Shown here: positions 1 to 10,516 of the stretch, one piece after another | How the letters are laid out: each line of letters opens with the position of its first letter | How positions within the stretch are numbered: the stretch's first letter is position 1 | Source of the DNA: Rhodospirillaceae bacterium | GTDB lineage: Bacteria > Pseudomonadota > Alphaproteobacteria > Rhodospirillales > Rhodospirillaceae | NCBI GenBank assembly: GCA_040219235.1 | Contig: JAVJSV010000012.1 | Span: 186,001-250,000 of the forward strand | Length of the DNA: 64,000 nt | Direction of reading: 5' to 3' | Made by a program: the position numbers and the translations under genes | Notes under the pieces: model-generated | Databases searched by the model: none | What the model was told of the DNA's origin: nothing | Seen by the model: only the letters and a program-made list of their open reading frames with translations

Positions 1-1058
1 TGGTCATGGGGGCTGAGCGGATCAAGGCCATCTCTAGTCCGCTGATGGAAACCGTTGGCGGTGTAGCGGTCACCATCGTCATTGTGTATGGCGGCTGGCG
101 GGTCATCCAAGACACCACCACGCCGGGGGCCTTCTTTTCCTTTATCACGGCGTTGTTGATGGCCTACCGGCCAATGAAGGCCCTGGCAAATCTCAACTCT
201 CAAATTCAAGAGGGCTTGGCTGGGGCAGAGCGTCTGTTCGCGCTACTTGATGAGCACTCAGACCTCAAAGAACAGGCACACGTAAAACCGCTCCAAATTA
301 ACGGGGGCGGCATTCGCTTCAATAAAGTTTCGTTTTCCTATGAGGATCAAACGCAAGTCCTGCGTGAGCTTTCGCTAGAGGCTTTGCCAGGCAAGACGAC
401 GGCGTTGGTTGGTCCGTCTGGCTCTGGCAAAACAACAATCCTTAATTTGATTCCACGGTTTTTTGATCCGGTCTCCGGGGCCGTTGAAATTGATTCCCAA
501 GACATCAAAAGAGCAACGCTGACCTCAGTCCGGGCGTCAATTGCCCTGGTCACGCAAGACGTGCTTCTGTTTGATGACACCGTGGCAAACAATATTCGCT
601 TTGGGAAACCCGATGCGACGCATGAAGAAATTGTGGCTGCGGCAAAAGCAGCGGACGCCGATGTGTTTATCACGGCCATGAAAAACGGCTATGAAACGCT
701 GGTTGGTGAACGGGGTGAGTCCCTGTCAGGGGGGCAGCGTCAGCGCATTGCCATCGCCCGGGCGATTCTTAAAAATGCACCGATCTTATTGTTGGACGAG
801 GCCACCAGTGCCCTCGACGCAGAGACTGAAACGCAAGTGCAGGCGGCCATGGACGCGCTCCGCAAAGATCGCACGACGGTGGTGATTGCGCACCGGTTGG
901 CAACGGTCCAACACGCTGACTGCATTCATGTAGTGGTCGATGGCCAGGTTGTTGAAAGCGGTCGTCACGATGACCTGATCGCCCAGGATGGCGCGTATGC
1001 GCGTTTGTATCGTTTACAATTTGCGGCGTCAGATGCCGTCGATACAGCCGCAGCTTAG
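1..1058 (+). CDS. MsbA-like ABC exporter (C-terminal part, 5' end outside window)
   Basis: The gene is cut by the window edge: its frame is open to the first base, and the ATG at position 6 lies inside the membrane domain. What remains is the end of an ABC exporter transmembrane domain (a hydrophobic helix near codons 18-33 counted from that ATG) and a whole ATPase domain. Walker A GPSGSGKT is near codon 136, the signature LSGGQRQR near 240, and Walker B ILLLDEATSALD near 260-270, followed by a switch His in VVIAHRLAT. Fused TMD-NBD half-transporters of this kind include MsbA, which flips lipid A-core at the inner membrane. The lipid substrate is inferred, not shown. The stop codon overlaps by 4 nt the end of the convergent TPR glycosyltransferase gene. 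Confidence 0.88.
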   Translation, partial: VMGAERIKAISSPLMETVGGVAVTIVIVYGGWRVIQDTTTPGAFFSFITALLMAYRPMKALANLNSQIQEGLAGAERLFALLDEHSDLKEQAHVKPLQINGGGIRFNKVSFSYEDQTQVLRELSLEALPGKTTALVGPSGSGKTTILNLIPRFFDPVSGAVEIDSQDIKRATLTSVRASIALVTQDVLLFDDTVANNIRFGKPDATHEEIVAAAKAADADVFITAMKNGYETLVGERGESLSGGQRQRIAIARAILKNAPILLLDEATSALDAETETQVQAAMDALRKDRTTVVIAHRLATVQHADCIHVVVDGQVVESGRHDDLIAQDGAYARLYRLQFAASDAVDTAAA

Positions 1059-3190
1059 CGGCGCTCTAAAATCAGTTTCTCGAAAACGTCTGATATTTCA
1101 TCGATTGCAGACGTATCGTTAAATAATAGAGCTGAACTCGCAGCTATTTTATTTCGCACAGCCGTACGAAAAGGCAGATCATGCACAAGGCGATAGGCGG
1201 TCTCGACGTAACCTTGTGTACTGTTGACCACGCAGTCCAGGACATCCATTTTTCTGTAAAAGGCGAGGGTGTGTCGCCCCCTCATAAAGCGCCCTGGCCA
1301 ATGCACGATAGGTGTGCCGGTTGCTAAGCTTTCAAGGCTGGTTTTACCACCGGCCCAATGGGGGATATCCAATAAGACGTCTACACAGCGCAGCAGGGCG
1401 ATAAAGTCTTTGCTGGGAACGCGCTTTAACATTCTAACCCGGTCCATATTATCGCCGGCTTTTTGCGCCAGGCGAGACAGGAAAAGCTCATCGGCATGGT
1501 CGGTCAGCGACATAAAATAGAGTCTGGCTGCCGCATCCTTCTCGAGTAGTCCTGCGGCAATATCGTCGAAATCCGGGTGAATTTTATACAAGCTTTGCGC
1601 GCACAGATAAGCAGGTGCATCTGCGATCATTCCAAAGCTGCTTTTGTCCTGCACCATTTCTGGAACGGCGGGCGCTTTCACACAGACCGATAAACCATCA
1701 AGCGGTATCAACTGCTCGGTATAGTGTTCTTGAGCGTCCTGTGGCTCCATATCTGCAACAGACAGAAAGAAATCCATATTTGGAATGCCCGTCGTCACCG
1801 GGTGTCCCCACCCCATAACCTGCACTGGCGCAGACCGGGCGAAGGCCAAAAAGTACACCAGGTCTTCCATGCCAACTTCCGGGAAGTAAATCAGATCGGC
1901 GGCAACCTGAGCAATTTTCTCTCTGGCTTGGATCAGGTTATCTGGCAGATCAATGACCTCATCCGCAGCGCGCGCAAGAACAGGGGCCAAGGGGTCCTCA
2001 ATGGGCAAAACCGGGCAGCGCAACAACACAACCTCAAACCGGTCGCGATCCAGGTGCTCAATTAAACCCCGGCACAAATAGCCCACCGTATGGTTGCGGA
2101 GAAAACTGGAGAGAATTCCAATTCTATATTTCGAGTGTGCGGGCCTCTTTCCAATATGAGGGGCCGTGCGTGCCAGATCCGGACAACAGCTCAGATAAAA
2201 CGCCGCAATGCGCTGCTGAATTTCTTTATCGTCTTCGCCCTGATAAGTCAGATAGAAATTGGTAAATCCGCCAGCGCTGTAGGGGTCTTTCACGGCTGTG
2301 CGTGGTAGCTCGTTTAAAGCGGACAGTATGGCCTGGCGGCTTGTTTGAATTTCTGTGACGCTTTGGCTGATCACGGGAAGGGCCAGCACGCTTTTTAACT
2401 GGGTCAGCGCTCTGAACTCAGGATCAACATCCAGTTCTACAACGCGCGCGTAAAGGGATCTTGCTTGTTCTGTACGCCCAAGTTTTTCTTCGGTCTCTGC
2501 TAGATAGTACAGCGCCTCCGGATGGTTTGGCATTTCCACAAGCACGCGGCTTAGCTCTGTGTGGGCAGCTTCAAGTTTGCGGATCGATAGGTACGCTTGG
2601 CCGAGCAGAAGCCGTGCCACGCTGTTTTCTGAATTTGCAGCCACGGCCAAGTCTGCTGCAGTAATTGCGAGGCGCGGTTGCCCGAGTGCCAGCCGCGCGT
2701 GTGCCAAATGCTGCAGAATTTTACTGTCGTTGGGGCGCAGGTCGGCCGCTTTGGTGAGCCATCCTTCTGCCTGAAGATAAAAGCCGTGATCTAACAGCAG
2801 CCGACCACAATTTAACGCCGCCGCCGCATGTGACGGGTTCATTTGAAAAACCTGCTGAAAGGCATCCACGGCCTCTTCAACGCGGCCCATGCGGGCAAGG
2901 GCCGCCCCAAGTGTATTGAGAATCTCAGGGGTGTTTGGTTTTGAAGTGTTGGCTTTGGTGAGTACGCGGACAGCCTCTTCTTCTTGATCTTGGAGATAGT
3001 AGACGCTCCCAATTTTATAAAGCGCATCCACCGATTCTGGCTGAATCAACAGCGCATTTTCAAATTGCAGCTTGGCTTCGGCAGTCCGCCCTTGTGCGAG
3101 AAGGTCATCACCCGCCGCCATACATCGGACATACAGCCTTAATGTATCGTGGTCTGCTTCAGCATGAGAGGTGTCAGGTGGCTGTGTCAT
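1055..3190 (-). CDS. TPR-containing SPINDLY/O-GlcNAc transferase-like glycosyltransferase (divergent)
   Basis: The 711-residue protein has about eight TPR helical pairs over residues 20-290 (repeats such as ALYKIGSVYYLQDQEEEAVR). A C-terminal half resembles the GT41 O-GlcNAc transferase catalytic region: RIGILSSFLRNHTVGYL near 353-372 keeps the family His position, QVMGWGHP lies near 455, and GGKTSLESLATGTPIVHWPG near 609 matches the nucleotide-sugar pocket. The region is more divergent than in the neighbour at 3275, so donor sugar and acceptor are unknown. It diverges from that paralogue across 84 bp, so both may share regulation. Likely role: soluble O-glycosylation of proteins such as flagellin or surface proteins (inference). 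Confidence 0.8.
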   Translation of the reverse strand: MTQPPDTSHAEADHDTLRLYVRCMAAGDDLLAQGRTAEAKLQFENALLIQPESVDALYKIGSVYYLQDQEEEAVRVLTKANTSKPNTPEILNTLGAALARMGRVEEAVDAFQQVFQMNPSHAAAALNCGRLLLDHGFYLQAEGWLTKAADLRPNDSKILQHLAHARLALGQPRLAITAADLAVAANSENSVARLLLGQAYLSIRKLEAAHTELSRVLVEMPNHPEALYYLAETEEKLGRTEQARSLYARVVELDVDPEFRALTQLKSVLALPVISQSVTEIQTSRQAILSALNELPRTAVKDPYSAGGFTNFYLTYQGEDDKEIQQRIAAFYLSCCPDLARTAPHIGKRPAHSKYRIGILSSFLRNHTVGYLCRGLIEHLDRDRFEVVLLRCPVLPIEDPLAPVLARAADEVIDLPDNLIQAREKIAQVAADLIYFPEVGMEDLVYFLAFARSAPVQVMGWGHPVTTGIPNMDFFLSVADMEPQDAQEHYTEQLIPLDGLSVCVKAPAVPEMVQDKSSFGMIADAPAYLCAQSLYKIHPDFDDIAAGLLEKDAAARLYFMSLTDHADELFLSRLAQKAGDNMDRVRMLKRVPSKDFIALLRCVDVLLDIPHWAGGKTSLESLATGTPIVHWPGRFMRGRHTLAFYRKMDVLDCVVNSTQGYVETAYRLVHDLPFRTAVRNKIAASSALLFNDTSAIDEISDVFEKLILERR

Positions 3191-3274
3191 TCCAGCAGCG
3201 TGTTTCGATTACGATCAATACGCACCTTAATGATATTTCGTTGCCGTGGTGCAGGAACTGTATAGGTTAAGGGC

Positions 3275-5347
3275 ATGACGAATGCCACACCCACAATAGA
3301 AGACCGTTTCCAAGACGCCGTCTCTGCGTATGAACGTGGAGACTTGTCTATGGCATCCGCTTTGGGCGACTCCCTGATCACCGATGCACCAGATTTTGCC
3401 GATGCAAAAAACCTGATGTCGGCCATTGCTCAGGATCTGGGCCAGCTTGCGGAGGCTGAAACGTATGCGCGCTCTGCACTCATAATCGAGCCTACCAATC
3501 CTGTTTACCATAATACCTTAGGCAATACGCTGCGGCGCTTAGGCCGCACGGATGATGCGATCAGGGCGTTTGAGTTGGCGCGACGTGGAATGCCCGATCA
3601 ACCGGATATTTTATTTAATCTGGGCAATGCGCTGCGCGATGCCGGTCGGTTTGACGAGGCAGTCAATGCGTTCCGGGCCAGCCTCTTGATCAAGCCTGGT
3701 GTTGTGGCGGCTTACAACAATCTGGCGATTACCTTGAAGTCGATGGGTGATCCGGAAGGCGCGGCCACCGTTCTCATCGAAGGCTTGGCTTATGCGCCGA
3801 AATCTCCGGAACTCCGCTTTAATCTCGGCAATGCCCTCCAGGCCGCCGGTCGCGCGGATGCCGCAGAATCTTCTTACAGGCGCGCTGTGGATCTTCGCCC
3901 AGAGCATGCGGAGGCGTGGGTCAACCTTGGTGTTGTGCTGGCGACCCAAGGCAAAAAATCTGAGGCGGACGCCGCCTTCAAACATGCCATAGAGCTCGAT
4001 AAGGATTTATCGCAAGCTTATGTTGGCTTGGCCGACCTGGCCGACGACGGCAGTCTTGATGCAGTGGCGCATCGCAGGCAAGTACTGGATATGCGTCCGG
4101 ACCTCGCCGCTATTCGGTCGAGCCTGCTGATGTGCCTTCACTACTCTGCAAAGAGTACACCCGAAGATTTGACGCGAGAACACCTCACTTTCGGCGAGCG
4201 GCACAATAATCCGCAGGCCCAGTGTGTCCGTGAGGGCTACGATGTTCAGCCAAACCGGCAACTGAGGCTTGGCGTCGTTTCCGGTGACTTCCGCTTTCAC
4301 GCAATGCTGTTTTTTGCCTTACCCGTCTTGGCCGCACGCGATCAAGAGGATTGGATATTGTATTGCTATTCAAATACGGCCTTGCCTGATTCCCATACCC
4401 AACGTTTTCGGCAAGCGGCGGACCACTGGCGCGATATTAAAGGCATTTCTGACCAAGCCCTGAGTGCGCTCATTGCGAAAGATGAGATTGACGTGTTGAT
4501 TGATCTGTCTGGCCACGCGCCTCACAATCGACTGCGCGCCTTTGCCGAAAAACCAGCGCCGCTGCAAGTTGCCTGGGGAGACTACGTTGATACCCGGGGG
4601 TTGGACGCGATCGACATTCTGATCGGCGATCCTGTGCACACGCCCCTGTCTGAACAAGACCGATACGTCGAAAAAGTGGTTCAACTTCCCATAGACTATA
4701 TTTGTTATCAGCCCCCGTCTTATCTTCCGCCATCGCCGATGGCGCCCGTTGATAAAAGTGGCTGTGTAACGTTTGGGACGTTCAGTGAACTGACAAAAAT
4801 TCAACCTGAAACGATAGCGTTGTGGGCTGCTGTTTTAAAAGCTGTTCCGGAGTCCCGTTTTTTGGCGAATGGCTATCTCCTGGCTGACGAAGGCCGCCAA
4901 GGTCAACTCTATAGCGCCTTTATGGAGAATGGCATCAGCACGGATCGGATTCTTATTGGAACAGGCGGTGAGCATTCAGACTTTCTGGATCAATATTCTC
5001 AGGTCGATATCATTCTGGATACCTGGCCCTACTCCGGAGGGTTAACCACCTGCGAGGCGTTATGCATGGGTGTGCCTGTTGTGACGCTAAGGGGAGACCG
5101 GTTTTGTGGGCGGCACGCCACGGCCCATCTTGGCGCCGCCGGGTTTCCGCAATGGGTGGCTGAAACGGAGGACGGTTTTGTCCGCATCGCCGCAGATCTT
5201 GCCGCGAAGCCAGAACAGCTCACGACCCTGCGGCGGCAGATCAGGCAAAAAACCTTGGCATCGCCGCTGTGCGACGTGTCGCAGTTTTCGGCGGCATTTT
5301 ACGCTCTGCTCCGCGGCCAGTGGCAAGCCAAAGTAACGTCAGGTTAG
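3275..5347 (+). CDS. TPR / O-GlcNAc transferase (SPINDLY family, GT41)
   Basis: The 690-residue protein has seven to eight TPRs (residues about 13-285; examples NTLGNTLRRLGRTDDAIRAF and FNLGNALRDAGRFDEAVNAF), then a canonical GT41 catalytic region. Visible motifs are LGVVSGDFRFHAML near 330-345 with the conserved His, QVAWGDYVDTRGLDAIDILI near 432, and TWPYSGGLTTCEALCMGVPV near 583 in the UDP-sugar site. Bacterial members transfer a sugar to Ser/Thr of target proteins. It diverges from a weaker paralogue on the other strand, and the following glutamate dehydrogenase gene is convergent with a 30-bp gap. The target protein cannot be inferred from this window. Confidence 0.88.
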   Translation: MTNATPTIEDRFQDAVSAYERGDLSMASALGDSLITDAPDFADAKNLMSAIAQDLGQLAEAETYARSALIIEPTNPVYHNTLGNTLRRLGRTDDAIRAFELARRGMPDQPDILFNLGNALRDAGRFDEAVNAFRASLLIKPGVVAAYNNLAITLKSMGDPEGAATVLIEGLAYAPKSPELRFNLGNALQAAGRADAAESSYRRAVDLRPEHAEAWVNLGVVLATQGKKSEADAAFKHAIELDKDLSQAYVGLADLADDGSLDAVAHRRQVLDMRPDLAAIRSSLLMCLHYSAKSTPEDLTREHLTFGERHNNPQAQCVREGYDVQPNRQLRLGVVSGDFRFHAMLFFALPVLAARDQEDWILYCYSNTALPDSHTQRFRQAADHWRDIKGISDQALSALIAKDEIDVLIDLSGHAPHNRLRAFAEKPAPLQVAWGDYVDTRGLDAIDILIGDPVHTPLSEQDRYVEKVVQLPIDYICYQPPSYLPPSPMAPVDKSGCVTFGTFSELTKIQPETIALWAAVLKAVPESRFLANGYLLADEGRQGQLYSAFMENGISTDRILIGTGGEHSDFLDQYSQVDIILDTWPYSGGLTTCEALCMGVPVVTLRGDRFCGRHATAHLGAAGFPQWVAETEDGFVRIAADLAAKPEQLTTLRRQIRQKTLASPLCDVSQFSAAFYALLRGQWQAKVTSG

Positions 5348-5377
5348 TTGTTGTCCGGGCTAAATTATTTGCCCGCA

Positions 5378-8300
5378 TCAGGCGCTTGAGACAAGCGCCG
5401 CCAGCTGTCGGTTGGTGACGGTCAACATCGCCAGGCTGATCTCTTCTGAATTCCGCAATTCCTCATTGAGCTGGTCAAACCGTTCAACACCGGTGTGATT
5501 ATTTTCAATCCAGTCGGCCAGGATTTGGCCCCCACTCTTTCCTTTTTTGGCCTTTCCGCCTTTGGATGTGCTGCTCAATACTTGCTTGGTAATGGCAGAC
5601 TGCAACGCAAAAATTTCTTCAATGGCAGCGGATACAGCCAGCTTTTGCCAGTGGGTTCCGGAGGACATCGCGCGCGCGCGCGCTCTTAAAACGCCAAGAC
5701 CAAAGCGATTGCCAACACAAAAATAAGTCTCTGCCGTGTCCGCGATCGATTTCTGGGTTGCTTCTGAAATATGTGCCACATCGTTGGCCGCGGCTAACCG
5801 GTAAAGTGAGGCCACTTTGTGGGCAAGAGCCTTCGGCACACCGTTATCAGAATGAGTCGACGCGACACCGTCTATGTAACTTTTCACTTCCGGCGAGACA
5901 ACTTTTGCAAATATGCGTTTGAACTCTGCCACTTGCGGACCAAGCGATTTCAGGACCGCGGCCACGTCAATGGGCGATGGTTTATTACGCAAGAGCCACA
6001 GCACGCTGCGTTCAATCATGCTGTAGACATCTTCCAGCATGTGGGTTTGTGTTAGGGCGGAAACTTTATTGTCTAAAGCTTCAATATCATTCCAGACAGA
6101 ACGCAAATCATAAGCCAGGCGCGTAACCAGATAGGCCCTCACCACGTCAACCGGTCCAACACCGGTGCGTTCCATCATCTGAGTCATAAATGAAGCGCCG
6201 ACCCGGTTGATAAAGCTGTTGGTCGCAACTGTTGCAATGATTTCCCGGCGCAGTTTGTGATTTAAAATCGCATCGGGATATTTCTTTTGTATGGGTTTGG
6301 GGAAGTATGAAATCAGATCATCTTCCATCATCGGATCATCGGGCAGACCGCTTTGAACGACTTTGTTGTACAGCCACATTTTGCTGTAAGGCACCAAAAC
6401 CGAAATTTCCGGTCGGGTGAGTCCCTGGCCTCGCGCACTCCGTTCAACAATCGTTTCATCATCCGGCAAAAACTCTAAGGCCCGGTCTAACAAGCCATCC
6501 CGTTCCATAATTTTCATCGCGCGCTGTTGGGCATCCAACACACTGGCGCCGCGCGCTTCAATAAAGCTGATGGTTTGGGTTTGTTGATAATTATCTCGCA
6601 GTACCAGACCAGATACTTCTTCTGTCATCTTTTCCAGAAGCTGGTTGCGGGCCTTTAAAGTCAGCTTGTTGTTTTGGACCAAGCCATTCAGAAGAATTTT
6701 GATATTCACTTCATGATCAGAACAGTCAACTCCGGCAGAGTTGTCTATGGCATCTGTATTCAGCTTGGTTCCGTTTAACCCGCAGGCGATGCGCCCGCGT
6801 TGCGTAACGCCCAGGTTTGCGCCTTCCCCGATAACCCTGACGCGCACATCGTCTGCATTAATGCGAATGGTATCATTGGCGCGGTCTGAAGCATCAGCAT
6901 GGCTTTCATCGTCTGCTTTAATGTAGGTCCCAATCCCACCAAACCACATCAGATCGGCTTCCGCTGTTAGGATTGCGGTCATCAACTCGTTTGGTGTGAC
7001 CTGAGCTTTCTCTAGCCCCAAGGCTTTGCGAATTTCAGGCGAAATTTTAAGGGACTTGGCGCTACGCTCGAAAACCCCACCGCCTTTAGATATCAGTTTG
7101 GTGTTGTAGTCCGTCCAAGAAGACCGCCCCAGTTTGAACAACCGGTTGCGTTCTTTCCAGCTGCTGGCGGCATCCGGGTCGGGATCAATAAAGATGTGCA
7201 TGTGATTGAAAGCGGCCAGCAGTTGAATATGCTTTGACAGCAGCATGCCATTGCCAAACACGTCACCCGACATGTCACCAACGCCAACAACGGTAAAGTT
7301 TTCCTTCTGGGTGTCTAACCCCAGCTCACGGAAATGCCGTTTGACCGACTCCCATGCCCCTTTGGCGGTTATGCCCATGGCCTTGTGGTCATACCCATAA
7401 GTGCCGCCTGAGGCATAGGCGTCGCCCAGCCAATGCCCGTACTCGTCTTCTGAAACCGCATTGGCAATATCGGAAAAGGTCGCTGTCCCTTTGTCTGCGG
7501 CCACCACCAAATAGGGGTCGTCGCCATCGCGGCGCACCACCTTCTTAGGCGGAACGACTTTATCATTAACCACGTTATCGGTGATATCGAGCAACCCGCG
7601 TTGCATGATTTGATAACAGGCGATGCCCTCCGCTTGGAAGGCTTCCCGACCACCTGCTGCAGGCGGGTTCTTAACAATGAATCCGCCCTTGGACCCGGTC
7701 GGCACAATAACGGCATTCTTGACCATCTGTGCTTTCACCAGCCCGAGAATTTCAGACCTGAAATCTTCGGGGCGGTCCGACCATCTTAAGCCGCCGCGGG
7801 CGACGGCACCGCCGCGCAGGTGCACCGCTTCGACCCTGGGGGAATAAACAAAAATTTCTTTCCACGGGCGTGGTTGCGGTAAGTCATCAATAATCCGGCT
7901 GTTAAGCTTCAGTGACAGATAATCTTTTGCGACGCCGTCCGTGCTGGTCTGAAAAAAGTTTGTGCGCAGCGTTGCCTCAATCAGCATCAGGTAGCGGCGC
8001 AGAATTCTGTCTTCGTCTGCGGATACAATCTCATCCAAGGCACTGATAATCTGTGCGCGCACTTTGTCGGCGTTTGATTTTTTAGATGCGCTTGACTTTT
8101 TAGAAGGCTTCCGGCGCGTTAAGGACGGATCAAACAACGCCATAAACAAGTCTATCAGAAGTCGTGCGACGGCTGGGTGAGACGTAAAGGCGCTTTCCAC
8201 ATAGGCTTGAGAGAACGGGAAGGCCGCTTGCCGGAGAAACTTTGCATACGCCCGTAAAATCACCACGTCCCGCCAGGCCAGGCCCGCCAACGGAACCAAC

Positions 8301-10315
8301 CTGTTAAAGCCGTCGCTTTCCATTTCACCAGACCAGACACGCGAGAAAGCCTCGTGCACACCATCCCGGACTTCCTCTGGTTGAATGACATGACCGTTTG
8401 AGACTTTTAGCGAGAAGTCATGAATCCAAAGCGGACCGCCACCAGTCGTACTTCCACGGGGGGTCACCTGAAAAGGCACCTCGCCGACAACCGTAAAGCC
8501 CATATTTTCGATCACCGGCAACACGTCTGATAAAATCAGCGGCTCGCTCTTCGCGTAGACCTTAAGGTGCAACTGCGTCTCGCGTTTTTCATTACGTTGG
8601 TCATGCAAGTGCAGCGCGACTTTTTGATCACGCAGCACGGCTTCAATTTTACGGATGTCAAAGACAGTCTCTTCAAACGAATAGGTTTCGCGATAGGCCA
8701 CAGGAAAAGCATGTGCATATCTATCGTGCAGGTTTTTCGCTTCGGCCTCACCATGTGCGTTCGCTAACGCCGTCTCAAGGTCATCTTGCCAGGCGCGCGC
8801 CGCGGCAGAAATTTCTGCTTCCAAAGCCTTAACATCGACCAGCGGCATTTTGCCCGGTGCTGTGGCGATAATGTAGTGAATGCGGGCCAGGGCAGAGTCC
8901 GTTACCTGGGTATAGAATGACGAGACCCGGCCGGCGAAAGCTTCAGTCAATAGATCTGCGATGGTTAATCTGAGTTGGGTATCAAACCGGTCTCTTGGCA
9001 CATACACAAGGCAAGACACAAAACGCTCAAAGTTATCACGGCGCACAAATAACGCCGTTTTACTGCGTTCTTGTAAATGCAGCAGACCAAGCGCAACGTC
9101 GATCAGGTGCTCGTCTGTGCTTTCAAAAAGTTCGTCACGCGGCAAATTTTCCATGATGTTCTGCAAGCGTTTGCCATCATGGCTGTGTTTGCGAAAACCG
9201 ATATGGTCGCGAATACGGTCAATCTTCCGTCGCAGAACAGGCACGAAATTTGGGCTGCTGGTGTAGACGTCGGCCGTAAACATACCGGCAAAAAATCTGA
9301 GACTGACAACTTTTCCTTGTTCGTTATAGCATTTTACGATCACCACATCGTAGTGAACCCGGCGATGCACAGTCGCCCGGTGATTGGCTTTGACAATCAA
9401 CAGAGGCTGCGACTCATCTAGAAAATCTGCAAAAAGCGGTGGGACCGGGGCGCCGCTTCGCACGCCATCAAACATCACCAAGGACGGCTTTTTCAAAACC
9501 CCAAGGTTGTTCTCACGCTGCACATGCAAAATTCGGTTTTTGCCTTTGGCTTCGATCGTAAATTCGCGATAGCCAAGAAAAGTGTAATGGTCGTCGTGCA
9601 ACCAATGCAGAAAGTCTTCAACTTCTTGAGCTTGGCTTGTGTCCAGCCCTGGGGATCCGCCATCAAAGTCTGCCGCAATGTGTGCAGCTTGCCGACGCAT
9701 CTCGCGCCAGTCGTCAACGGCTAGGCGCACATCACGCAAAACAGAGCGCATCGTGTCACCAATACGTTCAATCGTCTCGTGATCTGTCTCTTTTGGAATT
9801 TGCACATGCATGACAGATTCAAAATGAACGCCCTTTTCCTCCCGCACGACTTCGTCAAGGAAAGGTTCGTCTTCCGGATAAACGTCAATCAATGTGCCGT
9901 CGGTGTCGCGTTTCACCGGAATCACGGGGTGGATGATAAATAGCGCAGGCTCTCCCAGGCGCTCCAGTTCTGCCGTCACCGAATCAACCAGGAACGGCAT
10001 ATCATCATTGATGATTTCAATGACCGTGCGTTCCGTTGGCCAAACCTCTTTTCGGCCCTTTTTGGTATCTGGGGTCAGCACCCGCAACAGGGGCTTGCCG
10101 ACGGGCCTGTTTTTTGAAAATTCAAACGCCGAGACCGCCGCTGCATAAAGTGCGCCGGGCGAGGCATCCACCAAGTCAGCGGGGGGAGAGTCTTCGTAAA
10201 ACTGCTGAATAAAGTGTTTGAGCGGGCCGCGCATTTTAGAGCGCTCGTACTCAGAGGCGAACGCAACCGTTTTGCGCACCAGACTGGTTTTGGTGTCTTC
10301 GGCTGATTTTGTCAT
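5378..10315 (-). CDS. NAD-specific glutamate dehydrogenase, large (GDH-160/180 class)
   Basis: At about 1645 residues this has the size of the large tetra/hexameric NAD-GDH class, which oxidatively deaminates glutamate to 2-oxoglutarate and ammonium. The long N-terminal regulatory half precedes the catalytic core, recognisable by HLRGGAVARGGLRWSDRPED, then AQMVKNAVIVPTGSKGG with the substrate Lys, and a Rossmann region containing TVVGVGDMSGDVFGNGM. I chose ATG at 10315 because GAGG lies 9 nt upstream; an in-frame GTG at 10330 would add five residues but has no Shine-Dalgarno. It is a single-gene unit, convergent with the O-GlcNAc transferase gene. Family members are allosterically controlled, but no operator is evident here. 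Confidence 0.95.
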   Translation of the reverse strand: MTKSAEDTKTSLVRKTVAFASEYERSKMRGPLKHFIQQFYEDSPPADLVDASPGALYAAAVSAFEFSKNRPVGKPLLRVLTPDTKKGRKEVWPTERTVIEIINDDMPFLVDSVTAELERLGEPALFIIHPVIPVKRDTDGTLIDVYPEDEPFLDEVVREEKGVHFESVMHVQIPKETDHETIERIGDTMRSVLRDVRLAVDDWREMRRQAAHIAADFDGGSPGLDTSQAQEVEDFLHWLHDDHYTFLGYREFTIEAKGKNRILHVQRENNLGVLKKPSLVMFDGVRSGAPVPPLFADFLDESQPLLIVKANHRATVHRRVHYDVVIVKCYNEQGKVVSLRFFAGMFTADVYTSSPNFVPVLRRKIDRIRDHIGFRKHSHDGKRLQNIMENLPRDELFESTDEHLIDVALGLLHLQERSKTALFVRRDNFERFVSCLVYVPRDRFDTQLRLTIADLLTEAFAGRVSSFYTQVTDSALARIHYIIATAPGKMPLVDVKALEAEISAAARAWQDDLETALANAHGEAEAKNLHDRYAHAFPVAYRETYSFEETVFDIRKIEAVLRDQKVALHLHDQRNEKRETQLHLKVYAKSEPLILSDVLPVIENMGFTVVGEVPFQVTPRGSTTGGGPLWIHDFSLKVSNGHVIQPEEVRDGVHEAFSRVWSGEMESDGFNRLVPLAGLAWRDVVILRAYAKFLRQAAFPFSQAYVESAFTSHPAVARLLIDLFMALFDPSLTRRKPSKKSSASKKSNADKVRAQIISALDEIVSADEDRILRRYLMLIEATLRTNFFQTSTDGVAKDYLSLKLNSRIIDDLPQPRPWKEIFVYSPRVEAVHLRGGAVARGGLRWSDRPEDFRSEILGLVKAQMVKNAVIVPTGSKGGFIVKNPPAAGGREAFQAEGIACYQIMQRGLLDITDNVVNDKVVPPKKVVRRDGDDPYLVVAADKGTATFSDIANAVSEDEYGHWLGDAYASGGTYGYDHKAMGITAKGAWESVKRHFRELGLDTQKENFTVVGVGDMSGDVFGNGMLLSKHIQLLAAFNHMHIFIDPDPDAASSWKERNRLFKLGRSSWTDYNTKLISKGGGVFERSAKSLKISPEIRKALGLEKAQVTPNELMTAILTAEADLMWFGGIGTYIKADDESHADASDRANDTIRINADDVRVRVIGEGANLGVTQRGRIACGLNGTKLNTDAIDNSAGVDCSDHEVNIKILLNGLVQNNKLTLKARNQLLEKMTEEVSGLVLRDNYQQTQTISFIEARGASVLDAQQRAMKIMERDGLLDRALEFLPDDETIVERSARGQGLTRPEISVLVPYSKMWLYNKVVQSGLPDDPMMEDDLISYFPKPIQKKYPDAILNHKLRREIIATVATNSFINRVGASFMTQMMERTGVGPVDVVRAYLVTRLAYDLRSVWNDIEALDNKVSALTQTHMLEDVYSMIERSVLWLLRNKPSPIDVAAVLKSLGPQVAEFKRIFAKVVSPEVKSYIDGVASTHSDNGVPKALAHKVASLYRLAAANDVAHISEATQKSIADTAETYFCVGNRFGLGVLRARARAMSSGTHWQKLAVSAAIEEIFALQSAITKQVLSSTSKGGKAKKGKSGGQILADWIENNHTGVERFDQLNEELRNSEEISLAMLTVTNRQLAALVSSA

Positions 10316-10516
10316 GCTTGCTGCCCTCACAATTGTGTGTGCGTGACGCCTTGTGGTAAGTCACCAGAACACGGGATAACGCTCAAAAAGGCGTTACAAC
10401 ACTGGCCGACAATTCTATCACGTTTATCAGAATTAGTACGGAGGTCGGCGTGAACATGTCTGCAAAACGATTAATGAAATGTCTTTTTATTGCTTTGATC
10501 TATATTTGGGATTTCT

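Noticed and set aside
5356-5375. Terminator between the convergent O-GlcNAc transferase and glutamate dehydrogenase genes
   Set aside because: The stem CGGGC/GCCCG has only five pairs around a 10-nt loop and no T-run.
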